DNA of 9,565 nt from Euryarchaeota archaeon UBA36. Its GTDB lineage: Archaea > Thermoplasmatota > Poseidoniia > Poseidoniales > Thalassarchaeaceae. The number at the start of each line of letters is the position of its first letter. Position 1 is the first letter of the stretch. The notes beneath the pieces were generated by a model that was not told the origin of the DNA, did not search any database, and saw only the letters and a program-made list of their open reading frames with translations. Where the stretch lies: assembly GCA_002496485.1 (NCBI GenBank), contig DAJW01000049.1, positions 1-9,565 of the forward strand, in the 5' to 3' direction. Shown here in pieces: positions 1 to 5,711 of this stretch. Position numbers and translations under genes: made by a program.

Positions 1-81
1 TCAATAGTACTACAAAAAGTACGGTTTTAATATGCCGATATATCTAGAAAAATTACATATAATTGATAGAATTTGTTAAAT
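1..81. other. Short stretch downstream of rlmH, no gene recognised
   Basis: I see no supportable gene here. A weak hairpin is formed by GTACT (7-11) and AGTAC (18-22) around a 6-base loop, followed on the plus strand by GGTTTT. On the minus strand, just after the rlmH stop, there is a T5 tract (complement of 49-53). Either could help end transcription, the T tract for rlmH and the hairpin for a gene ending to the left of the window. The stem is only 5 bp, so this is a weak reading. Confidence 0.3.
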
Positions 82-516
82 CTATTCCACGTGATATGGT
101 GAATTTCGTATAATTTCCACTCCTCTGTATATCTGTTCAATCAGAAGTAATGCTGCTAACTCATGAGGAAATGTCATTCTTGATAGGGAAATCAAAGAGT
201 TTGCTTCTTCTTTAATCTTTTTCGAAAAGCCGGAGCTTGGTCCGATTGCAAAATGTATTTTAGCGGAATGAAGTTGGATATTTTTGATAAAATTCGCAAA
301 TTGTAAACTTTTCATTTTTTCACCGTTTTCGTCTGCTAAAATTAATTTTCCATCGAGAGAGAGTAGTTTATTTTCATATTCCAAAATTCCTTTTTTTTCG
401 GGGAAATATATGACTGAGATGCCTCTCTTTGATATTCTAGAAGTGTAGTCATCTATAAGATTGCGAATATTTGAATTCTTAGGCTTTCCAAACAGATAAA
501 TTACCAGTCTAGCCAT
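82..516 (-). CDS. rlmH: RlmH-type SPOUT 23S rRNA (pseudouridine1915-N3)-methyltransferase
   Basis: The 144-residue product matches the RlmH family (E. coli protein about 155 aa), a trefoil-knot SPOUT methyltransferase that, in bacteria, uses S-adenosylmethionine to methylate N3 of pseudouridine 1915 in helix 69 of 23S rRNA. Visible hallmarks are the cofactor-knot segment IGPSSGF (residues 91-97), LSRMTFPHELA (111-121), EQIYR (127-131) and the family-typical C-terminal PYHVE (140-144). I place the start at the ATG at 516-514 because MARLVIYLFG begins the first beta strand; the frame runs 20 residues further upstream, but that part is unlike the family and would cover the divergent promoter region. 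The gene is divergent from the small hypothetical gene at 595. RlmH is best known from bacteria, so activity on archaeal rRNA is inferred. Confidence 0.9.
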   Translation of the reverse strand: MARLVIYLFGKPKNSNIRNLIDDYTSRISKRGISVIYFPEKKGILEYENKLLSLDGKLILADENGEKMKSLQFANFIKNIQLHSAKIHFAIGPSSGFSKKIKEEANSLISLSRMTFPHELAALLLIEQIYRGVEIIRNSPYHVE

Positions 517-594
517 ATGTCTTTCGAGTATAATTTCACACTTAGCGGTTTGCAAAGAATGAATATAGTTGAACATTCACGATATATCGATAAC
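517..594. promoter_or_regulatory. Divergent promoter region between rlmH and the hypothetical gene pair
   Basis: This gap separates two divergent start codons. A TATA-like AATATAG at 562-568 is centred about 26-30 bp before the plus-strand ATG at 595, as expected for a leaderless or near-leaderless archaeal transcript. AT-rich GTATAATT (528-535) and the palindromic CGATATATCG (580-589) are possible TATA elements for rlmH; the second would give a leader of about 40 bases. The assignments rest on spacing only. Confidence 0.4.
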
Positions 595-921
595 ATGTCG
601 TGGTGGCCTTTCAAAAAGAAAAAAAAATCTTTTGAAAATGAACCTCATGTAAAAGGATCTCGAATGTGGCTACAAGAATTGAGGGAACTATGCGAGTCTT
701 CATTCAATGATAGAGAGGGTGGGCAAAACAAGATACTACAAATGAAGAACGAATGGGTAAAGTCATTCGAGTCTGGTGAAATAGAAGATGTTCTGTTAGA
801 TGGATTAAATAGAAGAGCTGAAACATTGCTAAATGCTAGGGGAACAGAATGGATTTCATATCTCGATAATGAAGAATTCTGGAAATTAGGCTGGAGATTA
901 GAAAAAACCGAGGATGAATAA
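595..921 (+). CDS. Small Trp/Lys-rich hypothetical protein
   Basis: I do not recognise this 108-residue protein. It starts with MSWWPF followed by five lysines (residues 7-11), a possible membrane-surface or nucleic-acid contact, then continues as a mainly helical, charged protein rich in Trp (W25, W54, W86, W96, W100) with an acidic end. There is no signal peptide or clear membrane segment. I chose the ATG at 595 over in-frame ATGs at 517 and 559: the extra N-terminal residues look non-coding, the upstream ones abut the rlmH start, and a TATA-like box lies about 30 bp before 595. The downstream membrane-protein gene starts 3 bp after the stop, so the two are very likely co-transcribed and may act together, perhaps with this protein on the cytoplasmic face of the membrane. 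That role is a guess from context. Confidence 0.65.
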   Translation: MSWWPFKKKKKSFENEPHVKGSRMWLQELRELCESSFNDREGGQNKILQMKNEWVKSFESGEIEDVLLDGLNRRAETLLNARGTEWISYLDNEEFWKLGWRLEKTEDE

Positions 922-924
922 ATT

Positions 925-1623
925 ATGCTATTTTGGATTGGTTTATTTTTATTAGTTGGAATTGTGACATTCTACTACAGTCGTCTTCAACCTTTTCCGG
1001 AGATTGGGGGAAAGTTCTCTGGCCTAGTTTTATTGCTTGCATTATTTCTTTGGATTAGTGAAAGTAGTCCGAGAGAGGGATCTGAAGATGTCGCTCCTAC
1101 CTTGTCGCTAATTACAGGTGGATTAGGGGTTATTTTTGGAATAAGACATATGGGAATTACAAAAAAAGATGTAATTTTAGCTCCATTGGGTGGAGTTTTA
1201 TTCTGTGCGGGTGGTATTTGGCTTCTTTCAAGTAGGTGGGATGATGCTGAGCAATTTCAGCAGATTGGTTTATTCGTGGTTGCTAGTATTTTGTTAGCAT
1301 TAGAAATATACCTAATTTTTAGAGGTCTAGTGATTGGTATTCCAGGTGTGTCATGGTCTAAGTCAGGCATCAGACAAATTCAGAGGGGTTTGATTGAAGG
1401 CCCAAATGGAGCAATTGCTCATTTTGAGAAATCATGGGATAGTGAAGATTCATGGATAAATTCAATGAGTCATGCAGCTCTTATTTTGATATATAGAAAA
1501 CTGGGCAATAAGGAAAGTGAAAAACATCATACCATTGAATTAGAAAGGAATGGTGGATGGAGTTCTTTAGATGACTCGTGGGTTAAAGCTGTAGAAGATA
1601 GTCTTGGAGAATTGAATTTTTAA
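925..1623 (+). CDS. Multi-pass membrane protein of unknown function with C-terminal soluble domain
   Basis: This 232-residue protein belongs to no family I can name. Hydrophobic stretches at about residues 2-18, 32-45, 60-74, 83-102 and 112-138 suggest five membrane spans. The rest (about 142-232) is soluble and helical, with alternating charged and aromatic residues (LILIYRKLGNKESEKHH near 186-202) that loosely recall a TPR-like helical hairpin. The first span begins at the initiator Met, so no cleaved signal peptide is evident. The ATG lies 3 bp after the stop of the preceding gene, with no Shine-Dalgarno sequence, which suggests co-transcription. It is followed by a 40 bp gap holding a T-rich element and the promoter of the adenosyltransferase gene. 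Confidence 0.7.
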   Translation: MLFWIGLFLLVGIVTFYYSRLQPFPEIGGKFSGLVLLLALFLWISESSPREGSEDVAPTLSLITGGLGVIFGIRHMGITKKDVILAPLGGVLFCAGGIWLLSSRWDDAEQFQQIGLFVVASILLALEIYLIFRGLVIGIPGVSWSKSGIRQIQRGLIEGPNGAIAHFEKSWDSEDSWINSMSHAALILIYRKLGNKESEKHHTIELERNGGWSSLDDSWVKAVEDSLGELNF

Positions 1624-1624
1624 T

Positions 1625-1663
1625 TTAGGACGGTTCATATTCGATGTCTTTTTCGCCTAATAT
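1625..1663 (+). promoter_or_regulatory. Gap with T-rich repeat element and TATA-like box before the adenosyltransferase gene
   Basis: TTCATATT (1634-1641) is centred about 26 bp upstream of the ATG at 1664, the spacing expected for a leaderless archaeal transcript. The same gap carries copy 1 of the element GTCTTTTTCGCCTAATAT (1646-1663). Outer arms TTAGG (1625-1629) and CCTAA (1656-1660) can pair. The T5 tract could end the upstream transcript. No Shine-Dalgarno sequence precedes the ATG. Confidence 0.45.
1646..1663 (+). repeat. Intergenic element GTCTTTTTCGCCTAATAT, copy 1
   Basis: This copy lies between the TATA-like box and the start codon of the adenosyltransferase gene. It is identical to copy 2 apart from one fewer C. 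A TTAGG five-mer upstream (1625-1629) can pair with the CCTAA it contains. Confidence 0.55.
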
Positions 1664-2281
1664 ATGGTTCGTATTACGAGGGTACATACTGGAACTGGAG
1701 ATGATGGTGAAACTAGCTTATTAGATGGAACTAGGGTGCCTAAAAATCATCCCAGGGTTTCACTATACGGCACTATAGATGAAGTGAATTCTCTAATTGG
1801 AGTTGTAAGGATGGAATTGGAAAGAATGCCTGGAATAACAAGATTTCATAGGCCTGATGAGGCAAATCATGCACTGGGGATTGTTCAACAGGAGCTTTTT
1901 GATATTGGTGGTGAGTGCTCGTGTCCACCTAATAATATACCAAAACAGATTGAGTTAGTTGGTATTGAAGAATGTGATAGGCTAATTAACGAAATGGATA
2001 TGTGGCTAGAAGATTTGGAGCCATTGGAGTCATTCATCCTACCTACCGGAAGTGCACCAGTAGCAGTATTGCATGTAGCTAGGACTGTTGCTAGGAGAGC
2101 AGAAAGAGAAGCATGTGGTTTAAGAGAAATTGATGGGGAAGAGGTCAGAGATGAGGTAATATTCTATCTTAATAGGTTATCAGACTGGTTATTTGTACTT
2201 GGAAGGTGGATTACGATGAACACAGGTGAAAAAGAGAAATTATGGACCCCACTAGGCAAAAGAAATTCTAAGTCTGAGTGA
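1664..2281 (+). CDS. PduO-type ATP:cob(I)alamin adenosyltransferase
   Basis: The 205-residue product is a PduO/MMAB-family corrinoid adenosyltransferase, which moves the 5'-deoxyadenosyl group of ATP onto cob(I)alamin to make adenosylcobalamin, the cofactor of enzymes such as methylmalonyl-CoA mutase. Family motifs are in order: the N-terminal ATP loop TGTGDDGETSLLDG (9-22), YGTIDEVNS (35-43) in the first helix, the arginine-rich RTVARRAERE (140-149) of the active site, and FYLNRLSDWLFVLGR (167-181) near the end. The usual R/K of the T(R/K)TGD motif is Gly here (position 10), a minor oddity. Length fits the family (about 180-200 aa). An insertion-like segment at 56-68 separates the first helices. 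A TATA-like box 26 bp upstream supports this start. No B12-dependent enzyme is visible in the window, so the user of the cofactor lies elsewhere. Confidence 0.92.
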   Translation: MVRITRVHTGTGDDGETSLLDGTRVPKNHPRVSLYGTIDEVNSLIGVVRMELERMPGITRFHRPDEANHALGIVQQELFDIGGECSCPPNNIPKQIELVGIEECDRLINEMDMWLEDLEPLESFILPTGSAPVAVLHVARTVARRAEREACGLREIDGEEVRDEVIFYLNRLSDWLFVLGRWITMNTGEKEKLWTPLGKRNSKSE

Positions 2282-2283
2282 TT

Positions 2284-2304
2284 TTAGGGTCTTTTTCGCC
2301 CTAA
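2284..2304 (+). terminator. Hairpin with T-rich loop after the adenosyltransferase gene (element copy 2)
   Basis: TTAGGG (2284-2289) and CCCTAA (2299-2304) form a 6 bp stem around the 9-base loop TCTTTTTCG, beginning 3 bp after the stop codon. The T5 tract lies in the loop rather than after the stem, so this is not a classical intrinsic terminator, but T-rich tracts alone can end archaeal transcription. The core GTCTTTTTCGCC(C)TAATAT (2289-2307) repeats that at 1646-1663. Confidence 0.4.
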
Positions 2305-2307
2305 TAT
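2289..2307 (+). repeat. Intergenic element GTCTTTTTCGCCCTAATAT, copy 2
   Basis: This copy begins 8 bp after the adenosyltransferase stop and forms part of the 6 bp hairpin at 2284-2304. It matches copy 1 over 18 bases with a single inserted C, more than expected by chance in two short gaps. Confidence 0.55.
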
Positions 2308-2337
2308 TCAAAATAGGTTGGCGTTTCCGAGCGAAAC
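2301..2337 (+). promoter_or_regulatory. Probable promoter and short leader hairpin of the tandem-histone gene
   Basis: The AT-rich TAATATTCAAAATA (2302-2315) lies 22-35 bp before the ATG and is the only TATA-like candidate. Directly against the start codon, GTTTC (2323-2327) and GAAAC (2333-2337) form a perfect 5 bp inverted repeat with a 5-base spacer. If transcription starts near 2320 or before, it could fold at the ribosome entry site; if it starts later, it acts only as a DNA site. There is no Shine-Dalgarno sequence. Confidence 0.4.
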
Positions 2338-2697
2338 ATGACAATGGTCTATAACAGTAAGATGAAGGAAGCAATCAAGGCAGGCGGATGTAACACAGCA
2401 GGAGACGCGTCAGGCGCTCTAGATGCTGCAGTAGGAGCTGCAGTAGCAGCAGCAGTAGCTCGATGTGGAGCTAATGGAAGGAAGACTGTAAGGTCTCATG
2501 ATATACATGCTGGTGGAAACTCCGGATCTGGAATGGTTGTTGCTAGCAGAGTAAAGGAAGCATTCAAAGCAGCTGGTTGCAATACTGGCGGAGATGCAAT
2601 GGGGGCTATGAATGCTGTAGCTGATGCAGCTGTTAGCCAAGCAATTGCTAGAGCACAGGCAAACGGTCGAAAGACTGTCAGAGCTACTGATTTTTAA
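2338..2697 (+). CDS. Tandem (doublet) histone-fold protein, DUF1931-like
   Basis: The 119-residue protein consists of two histone-fold units joined by a nine-residue Gly/Ser-rich linker. Unit 1 (3-56) and unit 2 (66-119) align over 54 residues without a gap and share 33 identical positions (about 61%). Each has the pattern VKEA-K--GCNT-GDA-GA followed by ANGRKTVR--D, the last part being the histone-fold L2 loop/alpha-3 signature (compare RKTIKAEDI of archaeal histones and ANGRKTV in DUF1931 proteins). DUF1931 and archaeal histones normally have a single fold of about 55-70 residues and dimerise, so this fusion probably forms the dimer within one chain and packages or regulates DNA; DNA binding itself is inferred. 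Alanine makes up about a quarter of residues, and each unit has one Cys (18, 81). Local GC is raised (60% over 2401-2460), explained by alanine codons. M3 is an alternative start. Confidence 0.8.
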   Translation: MTMVYNSKMKEAIKAGGCNTAGDASGALDAAVGAAVAAAVARCGANGRKTVRSHDIHAGGNSGSGMVVASRVKEAFKAAGCNTGGDAMGAMNAVADAAVSQAIARAQANGRKTVRATDF

Positions 2698-2701
2698 AAT
2701 A

Positions 2702-2721
2702 AATTTCTAAAATCAGAAATT
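2702..2721. terminator. Hairpin between convergent histone and Nudix genes
   Basis: AATTTCT (2702-2708) and AGAAATT (2715-2721) form a perfect 7 bp stem with a 6-base loop. It lies 4 bp after the histone stop and covers the stop codon of the convergent Nudix gene. On the minus strand it is followed by a T-rich run, on the plus strand by CTT. A shared bidirectional terminator is plausible. Confidence 0.5.
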
Positions 2722-3147
2722 CTTACCCTGAGATTCTAAATACCGCCTAGCGGATAGTAAAAGTTTCTTCTCTTGATTGAAAGTTAAATGATTACTAGCG
2801 GAATCGAAATCGAGCCAAAGATAATTTGTGTGTTCGTTAGATAAATTGACAGATAATTCATCGGTTTCTGCGATATACCAAAATACTTGTTTAGGTATTA
2901 GTTTACCTTTTCTATGAAAAGAATATTCGGTCCTCTTGCTCCAATTTTTATCGATTCTAATATCTCTTATACCAGTTTCTTCATTTAATTCTCTTGAAGC
3001 AGTCGAATGGTGATTTAAATCTCCTTCCTCAATATGTCCTTTAGGGAAGCTCCAATGACCTTGTGGATATTGGAGTAGTAGAATGCTATCAAAATTCAAA
3101 AGTATAAAGCCACATGATGTTTCCATATTGTGATTTTCAGCTGTCAT
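2713..3147 (-). CDS. Nudix hydrolase resembling Ap4A hydrolase (NUDT2-like)
   Basis: The 144-residue product has the Nudix fold and resembles asymmetrical diadenosine-tetraphosphate hydrolases, which cleave Ap4A to ATP and AMP. The Nudix box spans residues 37-60, starting GHIEEGD and ending RELNEETGI, with the metal-binding REx2EE glutamates E53, E56 and E57 present. It is 24 rather than 23 residues long, with one extra residue before R52 and Asp43 in place of the usual Glu. Further NUDT2-like signs are FPKGH (34-38), the strand KQVFWYIAE (86-94) and the substrate-side segment SNEHTNYLWLDFDSA (103-117). The start at 3147 is chosen because TTTATTTTTA (complement of 3168-3177) sits about 26 bp upstream as a TATA box for a leaderless transcript; M8 at 3126 is the alternative. 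The frame is open to 3312 but would then run into the divergent DHH gene. Substrate is inferred from similarity. Confidence 0.82.
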   Translation of the reverse strand: MTAENHNMETSCGFILLNFDSILLLQYPQGHWSFPKGHIEEGDLNHHSTASRELNEETGIRDIRIDKNWSKRTEYSFHRKGKLIPKQVFWYIAETDELSVNLSNEHTNYLWLDFDSASNHLTFNQEKKLLLSARRYLESQGKNF

Positions 3148-3208
3148 AAAAGATTGTAAATTACATCTAAAAATAAACCCTTGCCAAATACATTTTTCGG
3201 AAAGTAAA
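3148..3208. promoter_or_regulatory. Divergent promoter region between Nudix and DHH genes
   Basis: The AT-rich block CTAAAAATAAA (3167-3177) reads as TTTATTTTTAG on the minus strand, about 26 bp before the Nudix ATG. The same block could serve as a TATA element in the plus direction, giving the DHH gene a leader of roughly ten bases. No operator-like repeat is evident. Confidence 0.45.
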
Positions 3209-4255
3209 ATGAGTAGTTGCTTCTGTAAAATAACATTGGTAGGCGCGCTCGAACTTGAAATCCGGCATATTCTTACAGACAGGGATTTGGACGGAGTAGT
3301 TACTGCAGCCATTCTGAAAAGATGGTGGTCAAGTGCTAGTATCTCATTTGGTCATCCAGGAGAATTGAGATCTGGTCATCTTGATTCTATTATTGATCAG
3401 TGGACAGTGATTTGTGATTTGCCCAGACATAATAAGTGTGGCTTAAGTATTGATCATCACAAATCCAATGCTCCAAGTGAAGATGAAAATATAGATTGTA
3501 TGGTTATATGGAAAGATAGTCCATCTGCAGCAAGAATTGCTTTCGATTTGGTATCCACAAGGTTAGAGTTAGATGATTTTGAACCCTTAATTGATTGGGT
3601 TGATAAGTTGGATAGTGGAAGAATTAGTAGAGAAGAGTTTTTTTCTGATAATGCATTTATTTGGCTTGGAAGGATAATTGATGATGATGAAAAAATAGCG
3701 AGGATGATTTTAAAATTTTTAGAAGATGGTCTGAATGTAGAGAAGATATTAGAAGTAAGTGAAATTGCTGAAAAATTAGAGAAAAAGAGGTCGGAACAGA
3801 AAAAATTAGCTAAGTTGATTGAAGGAAATTTACGTATAATAAATAGATTGGCTGTAGTAAGGATGGAAGATTTGGGAGTTAGATCTAATGGATATCACGT
3901 TACAGCAATCGCTGGTGATGAATGCGATGCTTGCATAGTTATACATGGAGACACTGGTATTAGTTTCGGATCTGAGAGTGGGTATCCGGTTTCTGCTTCT
4001 TTTTATACAAATTCCTTTATTCATCCAAACGGAGGTGTATTTGATTTGACTAAAATGGCAACATTATTTGATATTGATGGTGGTGGACATCCTAACGCTT
4101 GTGGTTGCAGAATAATTCCACTGAATGATGGGCAGATAGTAGATCGGATTGTGAATAAATCTGATATTAATGCAAATATATTGCATTGGCAAAAACTCTG
4201 GGATGAGAGGGTTCATAAGATTGACAATAAATATAACAAGCCCAAAAAAGAATGA
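3209..4255 (+). CDS. DHH/DHHA1-family phosphoesterase (NrnA/RecJ-like)
   Basis: The 348-residue product has the DHH and DHHA1 domains of Mn-dependent phosphoesterases that degrade short oligonucleotides, cyclic dinucleotides or 3'-phosphoadenosine phosphate, or act as RecJ-like nucleases. Metal-binding motifs are intact: TDRDLDG (23-29, motif I), DLP (70-72, motif II), IDHH (81-84, motif III) and the aspartates of DWVDKLDSG (129-137, motif IV). A charged helix (about 178-205) links the domains, and the DHHA1 substrate motif GGGHPNACGC is at 291-300. There is no DNA-binding extension, so a nanoRNase or pAp-phosphatase-like role fits better than a full RecJ, but the substrate cannot be read from sequence. 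The ATG at 3209 is the only upstream ATG; a TTG at 3236 is a possible start closer to the fold. The last 43 bp overlap the convergent membrane-protein gene. Confidence 0.85.
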   Translation: MSSCFCKITLVGALELEIRHILTDRDLDGVVTAAILKRWWSSASISFGHPGELRSGHLDSIIDQWTVICDLPRHNKCGLSIDHHKSNAPSEDENIDCMVIWKDSPSAARIAFDLVSTRLELDDFEPLIDWVDKLDSGRISREEFFSDNAFIWLGRIIDDDEKIARMILKFLEDGLNVEKILEVSEIAEKLEKKRSEQKKLAKLIEGNLRIINRLAVVRMEDLGVRSNGYHVTAIAGDECDACIVIHGDTGISFGSESGYPVSASFYTNSFIHPNGGVFDLTKMATLFDIDGGGHPNACGCRIIPLNDGQIVDRIVNKSDINANILHWQKLWDERVHKIDNKYNKPKKE

Positions 4256-4695
4256 ATTACAATTAGCATAGCCAAAATATCACTCACTCTACCATGTATT
4301 TCTTTTTGTCTGTGAAATGAAGAGCCTGACTTCTTTGCTAAACTAGTTTTCTTACCTAGATTCCAGAGTCCAAACATCATTATCAAACCTAAAATACCGG
4401 ACCAACCATGGAAGTGTCCTGGAATCAAATAATACGTGGGACTATTGAAATCAATAATTCCCCTAAAAATATTTGATATAAATGCTAAAAGGACAATTAG
4501 AATGCTATAAATTAGAATATTATTCCCCATCGATTCATGATTCTGTATCTGCCTTTCTCTTTCGGAACCTTTGGTTACCAGTGACCTTTTTCTCCATTTT
4601 CTTTGATTAAAAAATAACCATAAAATTACCAAGGCTGCAGCGGGATGTGCAAGAATAATTAACGTCCTCAATGTCTGCATGACCTTGGGAATCAT
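4213..4695 (-). CDS. Small four-helix membrane protein, DUF4079/cytochrome b561-like
   Basis: This 160-residue integral membrane protein has hydrophobic spans at about 9-29, 58-79, 97-113 and 137-158. Histidines lie in or near the spans: H17 (in HPAAA), H53, H94 and H96 (in GHFHGWSG), H128, H134 and H148. The pattern of an HP motif in helix 1, a histidine pair before helix 3 and a histidine in the last helix resembles DUF4079 and b561-type proteins, in which such residues can bind haem; haem binding here is inference. It is the last gene of the minus-strand array, 25 bp after the flavoprotein gene, so it could take electrons from that operon's flavoenzymes, though nothing proves it. It has no Shine-Dalgarno sequence; the start at 4695 is supported by a TATA-like AATAAATT (complement of 4716-4723) about 25 bp upstream. 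M6 at 4680 is an alternative. Confidence 0.65.
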   Translation of the reverse strand: MIPKVMQTLRTLIILAHPAAALVILWLFFNQRKWRKRSLVTKGSERERQIQNHESMGNNILIYSILIVLLAFISNIFRGIIDFNSPTYYLIPGHFHGWSGILGLIMMFGLWNLGKKTSLAKKSGSSFHRQKEIHGRVSDILAMLIVIHSFLGLLYLLSIL

Positions 4696-4715
4696 CAGTT
4701 AATCTTAGTTCTGAC

Positions 4716-4723
4716 GAAATTTA
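4716..4723 (-). promoter_or_regulatory. Possible internal TATA box for the terminal membrane-protein gene
   Basis: AATAAATT on the minus strand is centred about 25 bp before the ATG at 4695 and overlaps the stop codon of the preceding gene. The absence of a Shine-Dalgarno sequence on this gene, unlike several others in the operon, makes a separate leaderless transcript plausible. Confidence 0.35.
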
Positions 4724-5707
4724 TTGAGAAATGGATTGTCCCAATCTTTCCATGATTACTGTAGCAGATTCAATACTATTGATAGTTTCAACACTCTTTC
4801 CAGCAGACCAAATTTCTTTTGAAGATTTACGGCCTTGGGTCATCTTTCTCCATCTTTGAAATGAAAGGAAATTTAGAATCCATCGTGTTCGATGTTTTAA
4901 CCTTCCAGAGAGTAATAGTCTTACAAACCAAGGGTTTTCTCTTTTATATGAGGCTGTTTTAATGACTGATACTGGTACCCCAGTTAGTTTTACAGTCCAA
5001 TCAATATCTTCTTCAGAGGAATTGACTATTGCATCTTTATATCCCTCAGGAGATGAACATTCGGTAGTAGCAATGAATCGAGTTCCCATTTGAACTCCTT
5101 CGTAACCGATGCTCAGTGCCCTTTGTAATTCTTTTTCACTACCAATTCCGCCCGCACAGATAAGAGGTAAATCTAGATCTTTCAAGTCTTCGTACATCTT
5201 TTCCATATCATCTGAACCTAGGTGACCGCCAGCTCTATTATTTACACATATTAGACCGTCTACTCCACAGCTAACTCCTTTTTCTGCATGGATTCTAGTA
5301 GTCACATCGTGATATACATAACCTCCTCTAGAGTGTACTTTTTCACAAACCCAATCCGGCTTCCCTAATGAAGTAACAAAAAAACGAATATCTTCATCTA
5401 GCGCGATATCTATCCACTCTGACATTCTCTTCAAATATTTTTCATTTCCTTTCTCAATCAAGGCATTAAATCCTAAAGGAGAATTAGTTATTGATTTGAT
5501 ATATCTTATTCCATTAATCAATCCCTGATTTAGATTTGGTTCATCATATCCATGAACCATAGTAAGAGATACTGGTTGTATAATTGACATTCCGCCTCCA
5601 TTTGCTGCAGCAGCAACTAATTCGGGATTGGAACAAGGATACATAGCCCCACAAATAATTGGATACTTTACTCCGGAATGCTCTAGTAATCTATTTTTCT
5701 TGGTAAT
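4721..5707 (-). CDS. Nitronate monooxygenase / FabK-like FMN oxidoreductase, unusual start
   Basis: The protein (about 328 aa) is a TIM-barrel FMN enzyme of the nitronate monooxygenase/2-nitropropane dioxygenase superfamily, which includes the enoyl-ACP reductase FabK. Numbered from the ATT at 5707-5705, motifs are YPIICGAM (15-22), SNPELVAAAANGGGMSII (25-42), the NMO-type NRAGGH with its candidate catalytic His, the phosphate-binding ICAGGIGS and QMGTRFIATTE, and a C-terminal EIWSAGKSV typical of the family. The first ATG (5644) would drop the conserved first strand, so coding must begin upstream, yet the frame has no ATG, GTG or TTG before its in-frame stop. ATT is the best candidate, with AGGAAGTGA just before it; a one-base indel in the A6 tract would instead allow GTG at 5715, overlapping the upstream stop. 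Among acyl-CoA genes an enoyl-thioester reductase or nitronate-detoxifying role is possible; the substrate is unknown. Confidence 0.8.
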   Translation of the reverse strand: MTKKNRLLEHSGVKYPIICGAMYPCSNPELVAAAANGGGMSIIQPVSLTMVHGYDEPNLNQGLINGIRYIKSITNSPLGFNALIEKGNEKYLKRMSEWIDIALDEDIRFFVTSLGKPDWVCEKVHSRGGYVYHDVTTRIHAEKGVSCGVDGLICVNNRAGGHLGSDDMEKMYEDLKDLDLPLICAGGIGSEKELQRALSIGYEGVQMGTRFIATTECSSPEGYKDAIVNSSEEDIDWTVKLTGVPVSVIKTASYKRENPWFVRLLLSGRLKHRTRWILNFLSFQRWRKMTQGRKSSKEIWSAGKSVETINSIESATVIMERLGQSISQ

Positions 5708-5711
5708 TTTT

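Noticed and set aside
517..594. N-terminal extension of the small hypothetical gene and of rlmH across each other's start
   Set aside because: Both frames stay open, but the extensions overlap, look unlike coding sequence and would leave no room for promoters; the family start of RlmH is at 516.
1646..2307. Reading the GTCTTTTTCGCC element as a promoter motif
   Set aside because: Its distance to the next start codon differs by about 30 bp between the two copies, unlike a fixed promoter element; kept as a repeat of uncertain, possibly terminator, function.
2419..2640. Open frame antisense to the histone gene
   Set aside because: Cys/Ser/Tyr-rich shadow of the alanine-rich repeats; no ribosome binding site or recognisable domain.
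2338..2697. Horizontal transfer suggested by the higher GC of the histone gene
   Set aside because: The rise is explained by the abundance of alanine and glycine codons.
3148..3312. 55-residue N-terminal extension of the Nudix protein
   Set aside because: It overlaps the start of the DHH gene, is rich in low-complexity Ser/Ile and has no counterpart in Nudix proteins; a TATA box fits the start at 3147.
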